Shown: positions 36,046 through 43,790 of the stretch, one piece after another
Layout: each line of letters begins with the position of its first letter
Position numbering within the stretch: the first letter of the stretch is position 1
Source of the DNA: Azospirillum sp. RU38E
GTDB lineage: Bacteria; Pseudomonadota; Alphaproteobacteria; Azospirillales; Azospirillaceae
Length of the DNA: 64,000 bases
Assembly: GCF_900188385.1 (NCBI RefSeq)
Contig: NZ_FZOI01000006.1
Location: 161,858 to 225,857, forward strand
Reading direction: 5' to 3'
Notes under the pieces: generated by a model
Database searches by the model: none
Seen by the model: the letters and a program-made list of their open reading frames with translations, nothing else
What the model was told of the DNA's origin: nothing
Program-made: the position numbers and the translations under genes

Positions 36046-36202
36046 TGAACTGATGGTGTGGATGCCCCCTTCACCTGGGGACGGTTGGTTTCCAGATTTT
36101 GGTTTCCAACGGGCGTCACACTGGAGGTTATGATGGGGGCGACATATTTGCTGGCGATCGACCTGGGCAAGCGGCATTTCCAGGTCTGCGGGACGGACGT
36201 TA
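36040..36202 (+). mobile_element. IS110-family left-end remnant (right edge of island)
   Basis: The terminal CACTAGTGAACTGATGG is followed after about 90 bases by a start codon and MMGATYLLAIDLGKRHFQVC, the N-terminus of a DEDD (IS110) transposase with its first catalytic Asp. The frame is cut at 36203 by a half copy of the dispersed repeat. It is an inverted match to 18503-18641. Confidence 0.85.
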
Positions 36203-36268
36203 TACCAACCCGCCTAAAGCTTGACCTTTAGGCGGGTTGGAGGCCGGTGACCGCCGGCCAGCCGCTTG
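36203..36268 (-). repeat. Dispersed structured repeat, half copy 5
   Basis: Only the terminal hairpin half remains: TACCAACCCGCCTAAAG, then CTTTAGGCGGGTTGG, followed by GAGGCCGGTGACCGCC. It interrupts the IS110 transposase remnant. Its arms again differ from the other copies in a pairing-preserving way. Confidence 0.85.
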
Positions 36269-36305
36269 ATGTTGACCGCGGTGGCGGCGAGGTATGCCTG
36301 GAACG
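36257..36305 (-). mobile_element. Transposase C-terminal remnant (IS1182-like)
   Basis: The minus strand reads FQAYLAATAVNIKRL, a typical C-terminal end of IS1182/IS5-like transposases. It may belong with the N-terminal piece at 18312 on the opposite strand. Confidence 0.5.
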
Positions 36306-36629
36306 GCGCCGCCGCTTGGCCAGCGCATTCGCCGTCATGCAGTAATAACCTCGGTAGTCGTTCCCATACCGATCCCGGAAACTTGTGTGATAAAAATTGC
36401 GATTGATCTCACGGTGGATCGTCCCGCGATGCCGTCCAAGCCGCGCCGCGATCTCCCGAACCGGAATCGACGCCTGGAACATCTCCTCAATCCGGCGCCG
36501 TTCCGGGCCTTCGACAAGCTGCAACGGGTGCCCCAGGGCGAGATTGTCGATAACAAGCGGCTGTCGGCAGCGCTGGCGTGGGCCCAGGAGGAGCAGGCCA
36601 AGGCCTCTCCCCGTCAGCGCCGCACACAT
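36290..36629 (-). pseudogene. IS30-family transposase N-terminal remnant
   Basis: The minus strand encodes ERRRIEEMFQASIPVREIAA, RLGRHRGTIHREINRN, and YRGYYCMTANALAKRRR. This is the helix-turn-helix half of an IS30-family transposase; the DDE catalytic half is missing. It lies in the IS graveyard right of the island. Confidence 0.8.
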
Positions 36630-37219
36630 CGCCCGACACGTCGTGCACAGGGGCCGGGTCCCTTCACCACGTGAACCGCTTGCGGGGGCTGCGCTGCGCG
36701 CGGCGGAAGGCTCCGCGCAGCCCCCGCAAGCTCACAAGGGTGACATTTCTATCCGGCGCAAACCGATGACATTTTAACTTTGCGCCTACATCCAAATTAT
36801 CAATAAGTTACATTATGGAAATATTTGGACGGGCTGCGGTTCCAAGACATGCCGATCCGGCATATGGGCAGCTTCGTATCCTGGCTGCAAGGTGCGGCCA
36901 AGGCGGAGCCGACGGGTCTGCTGCTGCGCGATGACATCCTGATGGTTCACAACGCAGCAAGATGGGTACAATCACGGTGGTGTGAGCAAGCTTGATGACC
37001 ACGGCCCTTGGGATGGTGCAGAAGCGCTGGCTCTGGGCGTGGTCGAGGCAGGGCAGAACCGCCTTTGCCGCCCTATTCATGAAGCATCTGAAAAGGCGGC
37101 CATTAGGGAGGAAAAATTTACCCACCCCCTCGGAATTTTTTGCCGGGAAATTATTTCCTAGTATTGGTGACAGTGAAATAAAGCCAATCCCATAGAATTT
37201 CAGTATTCGATAATATTTC
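36630..37219. other. IS debris and non-coding sequence before the flagellar cluster
   Basis: No intact gene was found. At 36690-36790 two similar tracts (GTGACATTTCTATCCGGCGC and ATGACATTTTAACTTTGCGC) resemble the repeated binding sites at the end of an IS21-type element. A GC-rich inverted repeat lies at about 36675-36730 (TTGCGGGGGCTGCGC with GCGCAGCCCCCGCAA). The stretch 36810-37200 holds nothing recognisable. Confidence 0.45.
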
Positions 37220-37261
37220 CAAAAAAACCGCGCCCGACTTTTTCAGGGCTGCCGTTGAACC
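37220..37261 (+). promoter_or_regulatory. Shared flagellar promoter-like motif, upstream of flgD
   Basis: CAAAAAAACCGCGCCCGA (37220-37237), 13 bases, then GCCGTTGAACC (37251-37261). The same two blocks with the same 13-base gap occur upstream of the flagellin gene at 42759-42800. GCCGTTGA resembles a sigma28-type -10 (GCCGATAA), but no standard -35 is present at the usual distance. Confidence 0.65.
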
Positions 37262-37303
37262 TTGTGAGAGCGGTTATTCCGCATGTCACCTGGGAGACGG
37301 TCG

Positions 37304-37972
37304 ATGAGCATTTCCTCAGTCAGCAGCACCAGCACCAGCAGCAGCAGCACAGTCAGCAGCAGCAGCAGTTCGAGCTCGACCTCGGGTCTGGGTGACTTCA
37401 ACAGTATGCTGACCTTGCTGTTGAAACAGCTGGAAACCCAGGATCCGACCGATCCGATGGATACGTCGACCTATACCTCCCAGCTTGTCTCCATGTCGCA
37501 GCTGGAGCAGCAGTCGCAAACCAACGACCTGCTGACGGAAATGCAGGGAACCCTTTCCGGACTGATGAGCAGCAACGTCGCCTATGGCTATCTTGGCCAG
37601 ACGGTGGAGGTGGAGGGCGACACGGCACCCCTGCAGAACGGGGCCGCCAGTTGGAAATACGACCTGCCCTCGGGTGCCGACGAGGTGACGGTCACCATCA
37701 CCGATGCCAATGGCAAAAATGTCTATAGCGGCGAGGCCTCCGCCGATGCCGGGACCAACAGCTTTACCTGGGATGGAACCCTGGCGGACGGCAGCAAGGC
37801 AACCAGCGGCGCCTTCACCCTCTCGGTCACGGCGAGCAGTGACAATGTCAACAGCAAGGTGGACCCCCGCGCCGTCGGCAAGGTCACCAGCGTCGATAGT
37901 TCCAGCGGAACGGCGACCCTCTCCCTTGGTGCTGTCACCACCTCCATCGACGATGTCGTCAACCTGGCCTGA
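37304..37972 (+). CDS. flgD: Flagellar hook-capping protein FlgD
   Basis: The 222-residue protein begins with a Ser/Thr-rich tract. The FlgD core follows: LGDFNSMLTLLLKQLETQDP, TSQLVSMSQLEQQSQTNDLL, then a C-terminal FlgD-Ig-like domain with ITDANGKNVYSGEASA and TFTWDGT-type stretches. It caps the growing hook and directs FlgE assembly. ATG 37304 follows GGGAG at proper spacing, preferred over 37283. It is the first gene of the flagellar cluster. Confidence 0.93.
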   Translation: MSISSVSSTSTSSSSTVSSSSSSSSTSGLGDFNSMLTLLLKQLETQDPTDPMDTSTYTSQLVSMSQLEQQSQTNDLLTEMQGTLSGLMSSNVAYGYLGQTVEVEGDTAPLQNGAASWKYDLPSGADEVTVTITDANGKNVYSGEASADAGTNSFTWDGTLADGSKATSGAFTLSVTASSDNVNSKVDPRAVGKVTSVDSSSGTATLSLGAVTTSIDDVVNLA

Positions 37973-38004
37973 CCCGATCGGCATCCGCAGGAAGGAACAA
38001 AATC

Positions 38005-39279
38005 ATGAGCATCACCAATGCGCTCAGCATCGCCACGTCGGGCCTGCAGGCCCAATCGGCGGCCTTCAGTTCGATTTCATCCAACATCGCGAATGTCAGT
38101 ACCGTTGGCTACAAGGCCAGTTCCACCAGCTTTGAGTCCCTGCTGAGCGACAGCAGCGGCGATAGCACCGGCATCGGCGGCGTCACCGGCACCAACAGCC
38201 AGAACATCTCTGCCCATGGCGATATCGAGGGGACGGGCGTTGCCACAGAAATGGCCATCGACGGCAACGGGTTCTTTGCTGTCACCGCATCCAGCAGCAG
38301 TTCGCAAATATACTACACACGCGATGGATCGTTCCAAACCGACGATAATGGGTATCTGGTCAATGATGCTGGATACACGCTGAGCGGCTGGGCCCTGGAC
38401 GAGAATGGCAATATCGCCGCCGCCAACCGGTCCAGCACCCAAAGCCTGGCGCCGATCAATCTGGCGGACATTTCCGGCGCACCGCAGCCAACCGCGGCCA
38501 TCGACCTGACAGCCACGCTGCCGGCCGACGCTGCGATCGGCGACGCCTTTGTCACCGATGCGGAGATCTATGACAGCCTCGGCACGGCGCATAGCGTCTT
38601 ATTGACCTGGACCAAGACGGCCGAGAATGAATGGACCGCGCAGGCCGGTGACCCGGCATCGCCCGCCAGCACCGATGTCGTGACCGGGACCAGCGACGCC
38701 AGCGTCATCGCCCTGACCTTCAACACCGATGGCAGCCTTGCCTCTGTCAACCCATCTCCGGCCCAGCTCGGCTTTTCCGGCTGGACCAGCGGGGCAGCCG
38801 ACAGCGCCATCACCCTGGATTTCGGCACCATTGGCCGGTCTGACGGGGTGCGCCAGAGCAGCAGCACAGACGGTAATCCCAAGGTTTCCGGCTTCAAAGC
38901 CGATCAGGATGGCTGGTCGGCCGGTACCTTGAAGGATGTCACCATTAATGCCGATGGCACGGTGATGGCCAATTTCGATAATGGCCAGTCCCGCGCGGTC
39001 TACAAGATCCCCATCGTCACCTTCACCAATCCCGAGGGGCTGGACAGTGTGTCGGGCACCGTCTACAGCGCCACCGCCTATTCCGGGCAGTACCAGTTGA
39101 AAGAGGCGGGAAGCGACGGGGCCGGTGGTATCCGGGCGGAATCGCTGGAACATTCCACAGCCGATACCGCCACGGAAATGACCCGCATGATCTATGCCCA
39201 GCAGGCCTATTCCGCCGCTGCCAAGGTCGTGACGGCCGCCCAGGAGATGATGGATACCATCATCCAGGCCAAGCGGTGA
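38005..39279 (+). CDS. flgE: Flagellar hook protein FlgE
   Basis: At 424 residues this has the axial-protein N-terminus (ALSIATSGLQAQSAAFSSIS, then SNIANVSTVGYKASST) and central YYTRDGSFQTDDNGYLVNDA. The conserved C-terminal helix (MTRMIYAQQAYSAAAKVVTA) ends EMMDTIIQAKR. It forms the hook joining the basal body to the filament. It follows flgD by 32 bases with ribosome site AGGAA. Length is normal for alphaproteobacterial hooks. Confidence 0.95.
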   Translation: MSITNALSIATSGLQAQSAAFSSISSNIANVSTVGYKASSTSFESLLSDSSGDSTGIGGVTGTNSQNISAHGDIEGTGVATEMAIDGNGFFAVTASSSSSQIYYTRDGSFQTDDNGYLVNDAGYTLSGWALDENGNIAAANRSSTQSLAPINLADISGAPQPTAAIDLTATLPADAAIGDAFVTDAEIYDSLGTAHSVLLTWTKTAENEWTAQAGDPASPASTDVVTGTSDASVIALTFNTDGSLASVNPSPAQLGFSGWTSGAADSAITLDFGTIGRSDGVRQSSSTDGNPKVSGFKADQDGWSAGTLKDVTINADGTVMANFDNGQSRAVYKIPIVTFTNPEGLDSVSGTVYSATAYSGQYQLKEAGSDGAGGIRAESLEHSTADTATEMTRMIYAQQAYSAAAKVVTAAQEMMDTIIQAKR

Positions 39280-39284
39280 CCGCC

Positions 39285-39572
39285 ATGGATGGGCTTTTCA
39301 CCCAGGAACACCAGCAGCGCTATCTGGCCATGCTGGAGGCCGAGCAGCAGCGGCTGGCGCGCCGCGTTGAGATGCTGCTGTCGGCCAATGTGGCGCCAGA
39401 CGATCCGCTGCGTCTGGCCCTGCTGGACGATCTGCAGAGCCATATGGACCGGCTGAATGCCGAACTGGCCATGGTCGGCAGCACCCTGACCCGCCAGCGC
39501 GGCCGCCAGAAGGCCGTCGGCCGCTATCTGCAGGCCAACAGCTATGGCAACCAGCGCAGCTTCAAAGGATGA
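39285..39572 (+). CDS. Small hypothetical flagellar-cluster protein
   Basis: This protein has 95 residues from ATG 39285 (or 98 from a GTG at 39276 overlapping the flgE stop). It is predicted almost all-helical (QEHQQRYLAMLEAEQQRLAR, DDLQSHMDRLNAELAMVGST) with no signal or membrane segment. No family was recognised. Lodged between flgE and the next gene with almost no gap, it probably serves the same flagellum as a chaperone or regulator. Confidence 0.65.
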   Translation: MDGLFTQEHQQRYLAMLEAEQQRLARRVEMLLSANVAPDDPLRLALLDDLQSHMDRLNAELAMVGSTLTRQRGRQKAVGRYLQANSYGNQRSFKG

Positions 39573-39576
39573 TGCG

Positions 39577-40086
39577 ATGATCGGCAAGATGCTGTTGCCC
39601 TTCGGTCGACAGACCCCTGTGCCCGCACAGGAAGAAGGGGCTCCCCAAGCCCTCGCCCCCGCTCCGGCCGCTGCCGCGCCGGCTGCAACCCCCTTGGACC
39701 TGGTTCGCCAGTCCATGGCGCGGCTGGCCGCCCAGGTTGCTGCCGGCCCGCACCGGCCCGACAGGCTGCGGACCATGGCCACGGCCCTGCGTGACCTGCG
39801 CGACGGTGTCTCGGTCCTGAATATCCAGTTGGCCCAGGCAAAGGCGCGGGGGGACAGCGATGCCGTTGCCAGCTGGCAGCCGGTGGTGGCGGAGGCCCTG
39901 GCCCAAGCCCAGCAGGTACTGCCGCTGTTGAAGGCGGAGTTGACGGCCCGGCGCGGCAGGCTGGGGGCCCTGGTCACCGTGACGCGGCAGCGCGCCCAGG
40001 TTGAACAGGGATACAAGCCCCTGCGCGGCCACCGTATCGGCCTGGTTGAACGCCAGGTCCGCCATTGCGTGCATCTGGTGGTCTGA
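39577..40086 (+). CDS. Hypothetical flagellar-cluster protein
   Basis: This 169-residue protein has a Pro/Ala-rich N-terminal linker (residues ~12-38) followed by a helical domain (LDLVRQSMARLAAQVA, LRTMATALRDLRDGVSVLNI, VVAEALAQAQQVLPLLKAEL). It carries no export signal. ATG 39577 has a good ribosome site (AAAGGAT) and is preferred over 39544. Twelve bases separate it from flgK. A chaperone-like role for hook-associated proteins is possible but unproven. Confidence 0.65.
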   Translation: MIGKMLLPFGRQTPVPAQEEGAPQALAPAPAAAAPAATPLDLVRQSMARLAAQVAAGPHRPDRLRTMATALRDLRDGVSVLNIQLAQAKARGDSDAVASWQPVVAEALAQAQQVLPLLKAELTARRGRLGALVTVTRQRAQVEQGYKPLRGHRIGLVERQVRHCVHLVV

Positions 40087-40098
40087 GGAAGGAAACCC

Positions 40099-41844
40099 AT
40101 GTCGACGCTGCGCACCGCCGGCCTGATCGCCCAGTCGGGCCTGACCGCCTCCCAGGCCGCCCTGACGGTCACGGCGGCCAATGTCGCCAATGCCGACACG
40201 GAAAATTACACCCGAAAGACAGCCACGCGGGAAACCGCGACCGTCAATGGCAGCCAAAGCGGGCTTTCGGTCAATGTCACCGGCCTGTCGCGCGACGTCG
40301 ATATTTTTCTCACCCGCCAGATTGTGTCCGCCACCAGCGCTTCAAGTCAGGCCACAGTCATGGCCGACTATCTGGCGCAGGTGGAATCTGCCCATGGCAG
40401 CGTTTCCAGCAACAATGACAGCGGCACCATCGCCAGTGCCATCACGGCCGCCGGCACGGCGCTGGCCGGTCTGGCCGCCGCTGCCGGCGACAGCACCAGC
40501 GCCCGGACAAGCGTGGATGCGCTGGCCGATATTGCGCAGAGCCTTCAGGACGCATCGGCCGGACTGCAATCCATCCGGCAGAGCGCCGACCAGCAACTGG
40601 CCGATACGGTGGAAACCGCCAACAGCGCCATCCAGACCATCGCTGATCTGAATGACAGCATCGTCACCGCCCGGGCCGCCGGCCGGTCCACAGCCGATCT
40701 GGAGGATCAGCGCGATGAAGCCCTGAAATCCCTGGCCGGCGTGATGGATGTCAGTTACAGCCTGGATGGCGATGGCCGTATGCAGGTCTTTACCGGGTCG
40801 GGTGCCGCCCTGGTCACCACCCGCCCGCACCTGCTGTCCTTCACCGCCGCCAGCAGCATCAATGCCGATACCCTGTATAGCGAGGGCGACCTGTCGGGCG
40901 TCATGCTCAATGGCCGGGACATATCGGACAGCATCTCGTCAGGGTCGCTGCGCGCATTGCTGGATGTCCGCGACGGCGTGACCGTGGATGAACAGGCGCG
41001 TCTGGACACCCTCGCCACGTCGCTGATCGACACATTGAACAGCATCGCCAACCAGGGCACCGCCTATCCTGTGGTCACGGCCCTGACCGGCACCACCAAG
41101 CTTGCCGCCACCGATGCGCTGACCGGCAGCGGCAGCTTTACCCTGGTGTCAGTCGGCAGCGATGACAAGGTGACCGCCAGCCTGAACATTGACCTGTCCA
41201 CGCTGACCAGCGTCCAGGATCTGCTGGATACCATCAATGCCGATGGCACCTTCACAGCCAGCCTGACCAGCGATGGCATGTTGCGCCTGACCGCCGCCGA
41301 CGGGTCCGGCCTCGCCATCGACCAGGGGGACAGCGCCATCACCCCCGATGGCGACGGAATCTCGGCCTTTTTCGGCCTGAACGACATTCTGATCGGCACT
41401 GGGGCCGACGATATCCGCCTGAAACCGGCACTGGCCGATGACCCGGACCTGATGCCGACCGGCGCGCTGGCCAGCACAATTGTCGGCAGCCGCGCCGTCT
41501 CGTCGGGCGATACCAGCACCGCCGCCGCCCTGGCCGATGCCTTTACCGACAGCCGCAAATTCCCCAGCGCTGGCGGCCTTTCCAGCCGCAGCGCCAGTTT
41601 TTCGGCCTATGCCGGCGATCTGGCCGCCACGGCGGCCCGCAGCGCCAGCAATGCCGCAACCAAGGCCACCACGGCCACCACCACCACCACCGATCTGCAA
41701 TCCGCCTTTGCCAGCCAATCCGGTGTCAATCTTGATGAAGAAACGGCCACCATCCAGTCGCTGGAGACTGCCTATCAGGCAGCGGCGCGCGTCATGTCGG
41801 CGCTCCAGACAATGTATGACGAACTTATCAATATGGTCCGATAG
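40099..41844 (+). CDS. flgK: Flagellar hook-associated protein FlgK (HAP1)
   Basis: At 581 residues this has the N-terminal axial motif (LTASQAALTVTAANVANADT, then ENYTRKT) and the FlgK D1 segment (LEDQRDEALKSLAGVMDVSY). The C-terminal helix ATIQSLETAYQAAARVMSAL is followed by QTMYDELINMVR. It forms the first junction between hook and filament. Ribosome site AGGAAGGAA precedes the ATG. It is transcribed with flgL. Confidence 0.95.
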   Translation: MSTLRTAGLIAQSGLTASQAALTVTAANVANADTENYTRKTATRETATVNGSQSGLSVNVTGLSRDVDIFLTRQIVSATSASSQATVMADYLAQVESAHGSVSSNNDSGTIASAITAAGTALAGLAAAAGDSTSARTSVDALADIAQSLQDASAGLQSIRQSADQQLADTVETANSAIQTIADLNDSIVTARAAGRSTADLEDQRDEALKSLAGVMDVSYSLDGDGRMQVFTGSGAALVTTRPHLLSFTAASSINADTLYSEGDLSGVMLNGRDISDSISSGSLRALLDVRDGVTVDEQARLDTLATSLIDTLNSIANQGTAYPVVTALTGTTKLAATDALTGSGSFTLVSVGSDDKVTASLNIDLSTLTSVQDLLDTINADGTFTASLTSDGMLRLTAADGSGLAIDQGDSAITPDGDGISAFFGLNDILIGTGADDIRLKPALADDPDLMPTGALASTIVGSRAVSSGDTSTAAALADAFTDSRKFPSAGGLSSRSASFSAYAGDLAATAARSASNAATKATTATTTTTDLQSAFASQSGVNLDEETATIQSLETAYQAAARVMSALQTMYDELINMVR

Positions 41845-41854
41845 GAGGAAACCC

Positions 41855-42745
41855 ATGCGCATTTCCACCTATGGCCAGCATCAGACGCTGGTCCAGAACA
41901 TGACCAGCCTGCAGGGTCGGGTCGCCGAAGCCCAGATCCAGCAGGCCTCCGGTCTTACCAGTTCCAGCCTTTCCGGGCTGGAGGGGCAGGCCAAGACCCT
42001 GCTGAACCTGGAAGGCGAACTGACGCGCAGTGCTGGCTATATCGCCAATGGCGATGCCGCCATCGCCCGGTTAAGCAGCACCTATGCCGCCATGCAGAGC
42101 GTCAACGCCATCGCCACCCAGGTGCGCAGCCTGACCACCAGCTACACCGATGCCACCGATCTGACCGGATTGCAGGCCCAGGCCAAGGGATTGCTGGAGG
42201 ATCTGGCCGCGACGCTGAACCAGCCCTATGCCGGCCAATATCTGTTCGCCGGCACGGCGACCAACACCAAACCCGTCGATCTTGCCCAGCTTGCGCCGGC
42301 CACCGTGCCCGCCACGGCTGACACATCCTATTACCAGGGGGATGGGGGTACCTTGTCGGCCAAGATCGCCGACAGCCAGACGGTTCCCTATGGTGTCCGC
42401 GCCGATGACCCTTCCATCGAGGCGCTGGTCCGCGCGCTGAACATCCTGGCCACGGCGGATCCCCTGGATCAGGCCGCCCTGACGCAAGCGGGCACCCTGG
42501 GCGAACAGGCGGCCAGCGGCACGGCCACCATCCTGGAAACCCTGTCGAGCCAGAGCAACCGCATCCAGGATGTGGTGGATGGTCAGACCGACGTTCAGCT
42601 TTATGCCGAAAGCTGGATCAGCGACATCCGGGAGGTCGATGTCGTCGCCGTGCAGACACAGCTTTCGATGCTGGAAACCTCGCTGGAAGCGACGATGCAG
42701 ACCATTGCGACGTTCCAGCGGCTCAATCTGGCCGATTATCTGTAG
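41855..42745 (+). CDS. flgL: Flagellar hook-associated protein FlgL (HAP3)
   Basis: The 296-residue protein starts MRISTYGQHQTLVQNMTSLQ and has the conserved AEAQIQQASG segment, LNQPYAGQYLFAGTATNTKP and a C-terminal helix (ETSLEATMQTIATFQRLNLA, then DYL). It is the second hook-filament junction protein. ATG 41855 follows AGGAGGAA; the longer in-frame start overlaps flgK and is rejected. Confidence 0.95.
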   Translation: MRISTYGQHQTLVQNMTSLQGRVAEAQIQQASGLTSSSLSGLEGQAKTLLNLEGELTRSAGYIANGDAAIARLSSTYAAMQSVNAIATQVRSLTTSYTDATDLTGLQAQAKGLLEDLAATLNQPYAGQYLFAGTATNTKPVDLAQLAPATVPATADTSYYQGDGGTLSAKIADSQTVPYGVRADDPSIEALVRALNILATADPLDQAALTQAGTLGEQAASGTATILETLSSQSNRIQDVVDGQTDVQLYAESWISDIREVDVVAVQTQLSMLETSLEATMQTIATFQRLNLADYL

Positions 42746-42758
42746 GCGGACACGGCTT

Positions 42759-42800
42759 CAAAAAAACCGCGCCCGAGAATCACCAAAGCGCCGTTGAACC
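42759..42800 (+). promoter_or_regulatory. Shared flagellar promoter-like motif, upstream of flagellin gene
   Basis: CAAAAAAACCGCGCCCGA (42759-42776), 13 bases, GCCGTTGAACC (42790-42800): the same blocks and spacing as upstream of flgD. It lies about 70 bases from the flagellin start. Confidence 0.65.
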
Positions 42801-42873
42801 ATTTGAGGGGAGGTAGGCCTTCCGGAATGGCCGGTCCGGCTCCCGTTCCCCCGCCCACTCCATAGGGAGGTAT

Positions 42874-43719
42874 ATGATGTCGTCGATTGTCACCAACACC
42901 GCTGCCAACTCGGCCTTGCGCTATCTCAGCAACAACAGCACCGCGCAAAGCAGTTCGGTCTCCAAGCTTTCCAGCGGGTCGCGCATCACCAGCGCTGCCG
43001 ATGATGCTTCGGGCCTGGCCGTTGGCACCAAGATCAAGTCGGACGTCACCGCCTTGAAGCAGGCGGCCACCAATGCCTCCAACGGATCGTCGATCCTGCA
43101 GGCGGCCGATGGTGGCATGGCCCGTATCGGCGACATCCTGCAGCGCATGAAATCACTGGCGACCCAGTCCATGGCAGGCACCGTTGGTGACAATGAACGC
43201 GCCTATATCGACGCCGAATACCAGCAATTGATCGAAGAAATTGACGGCATCGCCACCGGCACCCGCTTCAATGACAATAGCCTGCTGACCAATACCGGTG
43301 CCGCCGCTGATGCCACGGACTGGCAGGGTGGCGTCACCTTCGTCGTGGGTTCCAATGTGTCCGACACGATCACAGTCACCATCACCGCCGTGGATTCCAC
43401 GGCACTGGCGCTGAATGCCACCGATGTCGGGACAGAAACGACGGCGACGGCGGCGATCACAGCGCTGGATACGGCCATCTCGGACGTGTCAAAGGCGCGG
43501 GCCAATGTCGGCGCGCAGATTTCCCGCTTTGACTATCACGGACAGATGATCGAGACCTCCATCGAAAACCAGGAAGCCATCCAATCGTCGATCATGGATG
43601 TCGATGTCGCATCGGAACAGACGAAGCTCTCCAATGCGGAGGTTCTGACACAGGCGGCCATCGCCGCCCTTGGCAAGGCCAACGAAATGCCGTCGCAACT
43701 CCTCTCTCTGCTCCGCTGA
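42874..43719 (+). CDS. fliC: Flagellin
   Basis: This compact flagellin of 281 residues has the N-terminal D0/D1 region (NTAANSALRYLSNNSTAQSS, SVSKLSSGSRITSAADDASG), a short variable middle around residues 145-195, and a C-terminal D1/D0 (ANVGAQISRFDYHGQMIETS, TQAAIAALGKANEMPSQLLS). The last residues are LLR. AGGGAGG precedes two adjacent ATGs. It polymerises into the filament. Its short central domain leaves Ser/Thr residues that could be glycosylated, though this is speculation. Confidence 0.96.
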   Translation: MMSSIVTNTAANSALRYLSNNSTAQSSSVSKLSSGSRITSAADDASGLAVGTKIKSDVTALKQAATNASNGSSILQAADGGMARIGDILQRMKSLATQSMAGTVGDNERAYIDAEYQQLIEEIDGIATGTRFNDNSLLTNTGAAADATDWQGGVTFVVGSNVSDTITVTITAVDSTALALNATDVGTETTATAAITALDTAISDVSKARANVGAQISRFDYHGQMIETSIENQEAIQSSIMDVDVASEQTKLSNAEVLTQAAIAALGKANEMPSQLLSLLR

Positions 43720-43790
43720 CGTCCGCAGGACACCGGGAAGGGCCAGTCCCCTGGCCTTCCCGGCGTCACTGAACATGAAGGCTGCCCGCT

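Noticed and set aside
36808..37195. Short frames between the IS debris and flgD
   Set aside because: No homology, ribosome site or coherent composition was seen.
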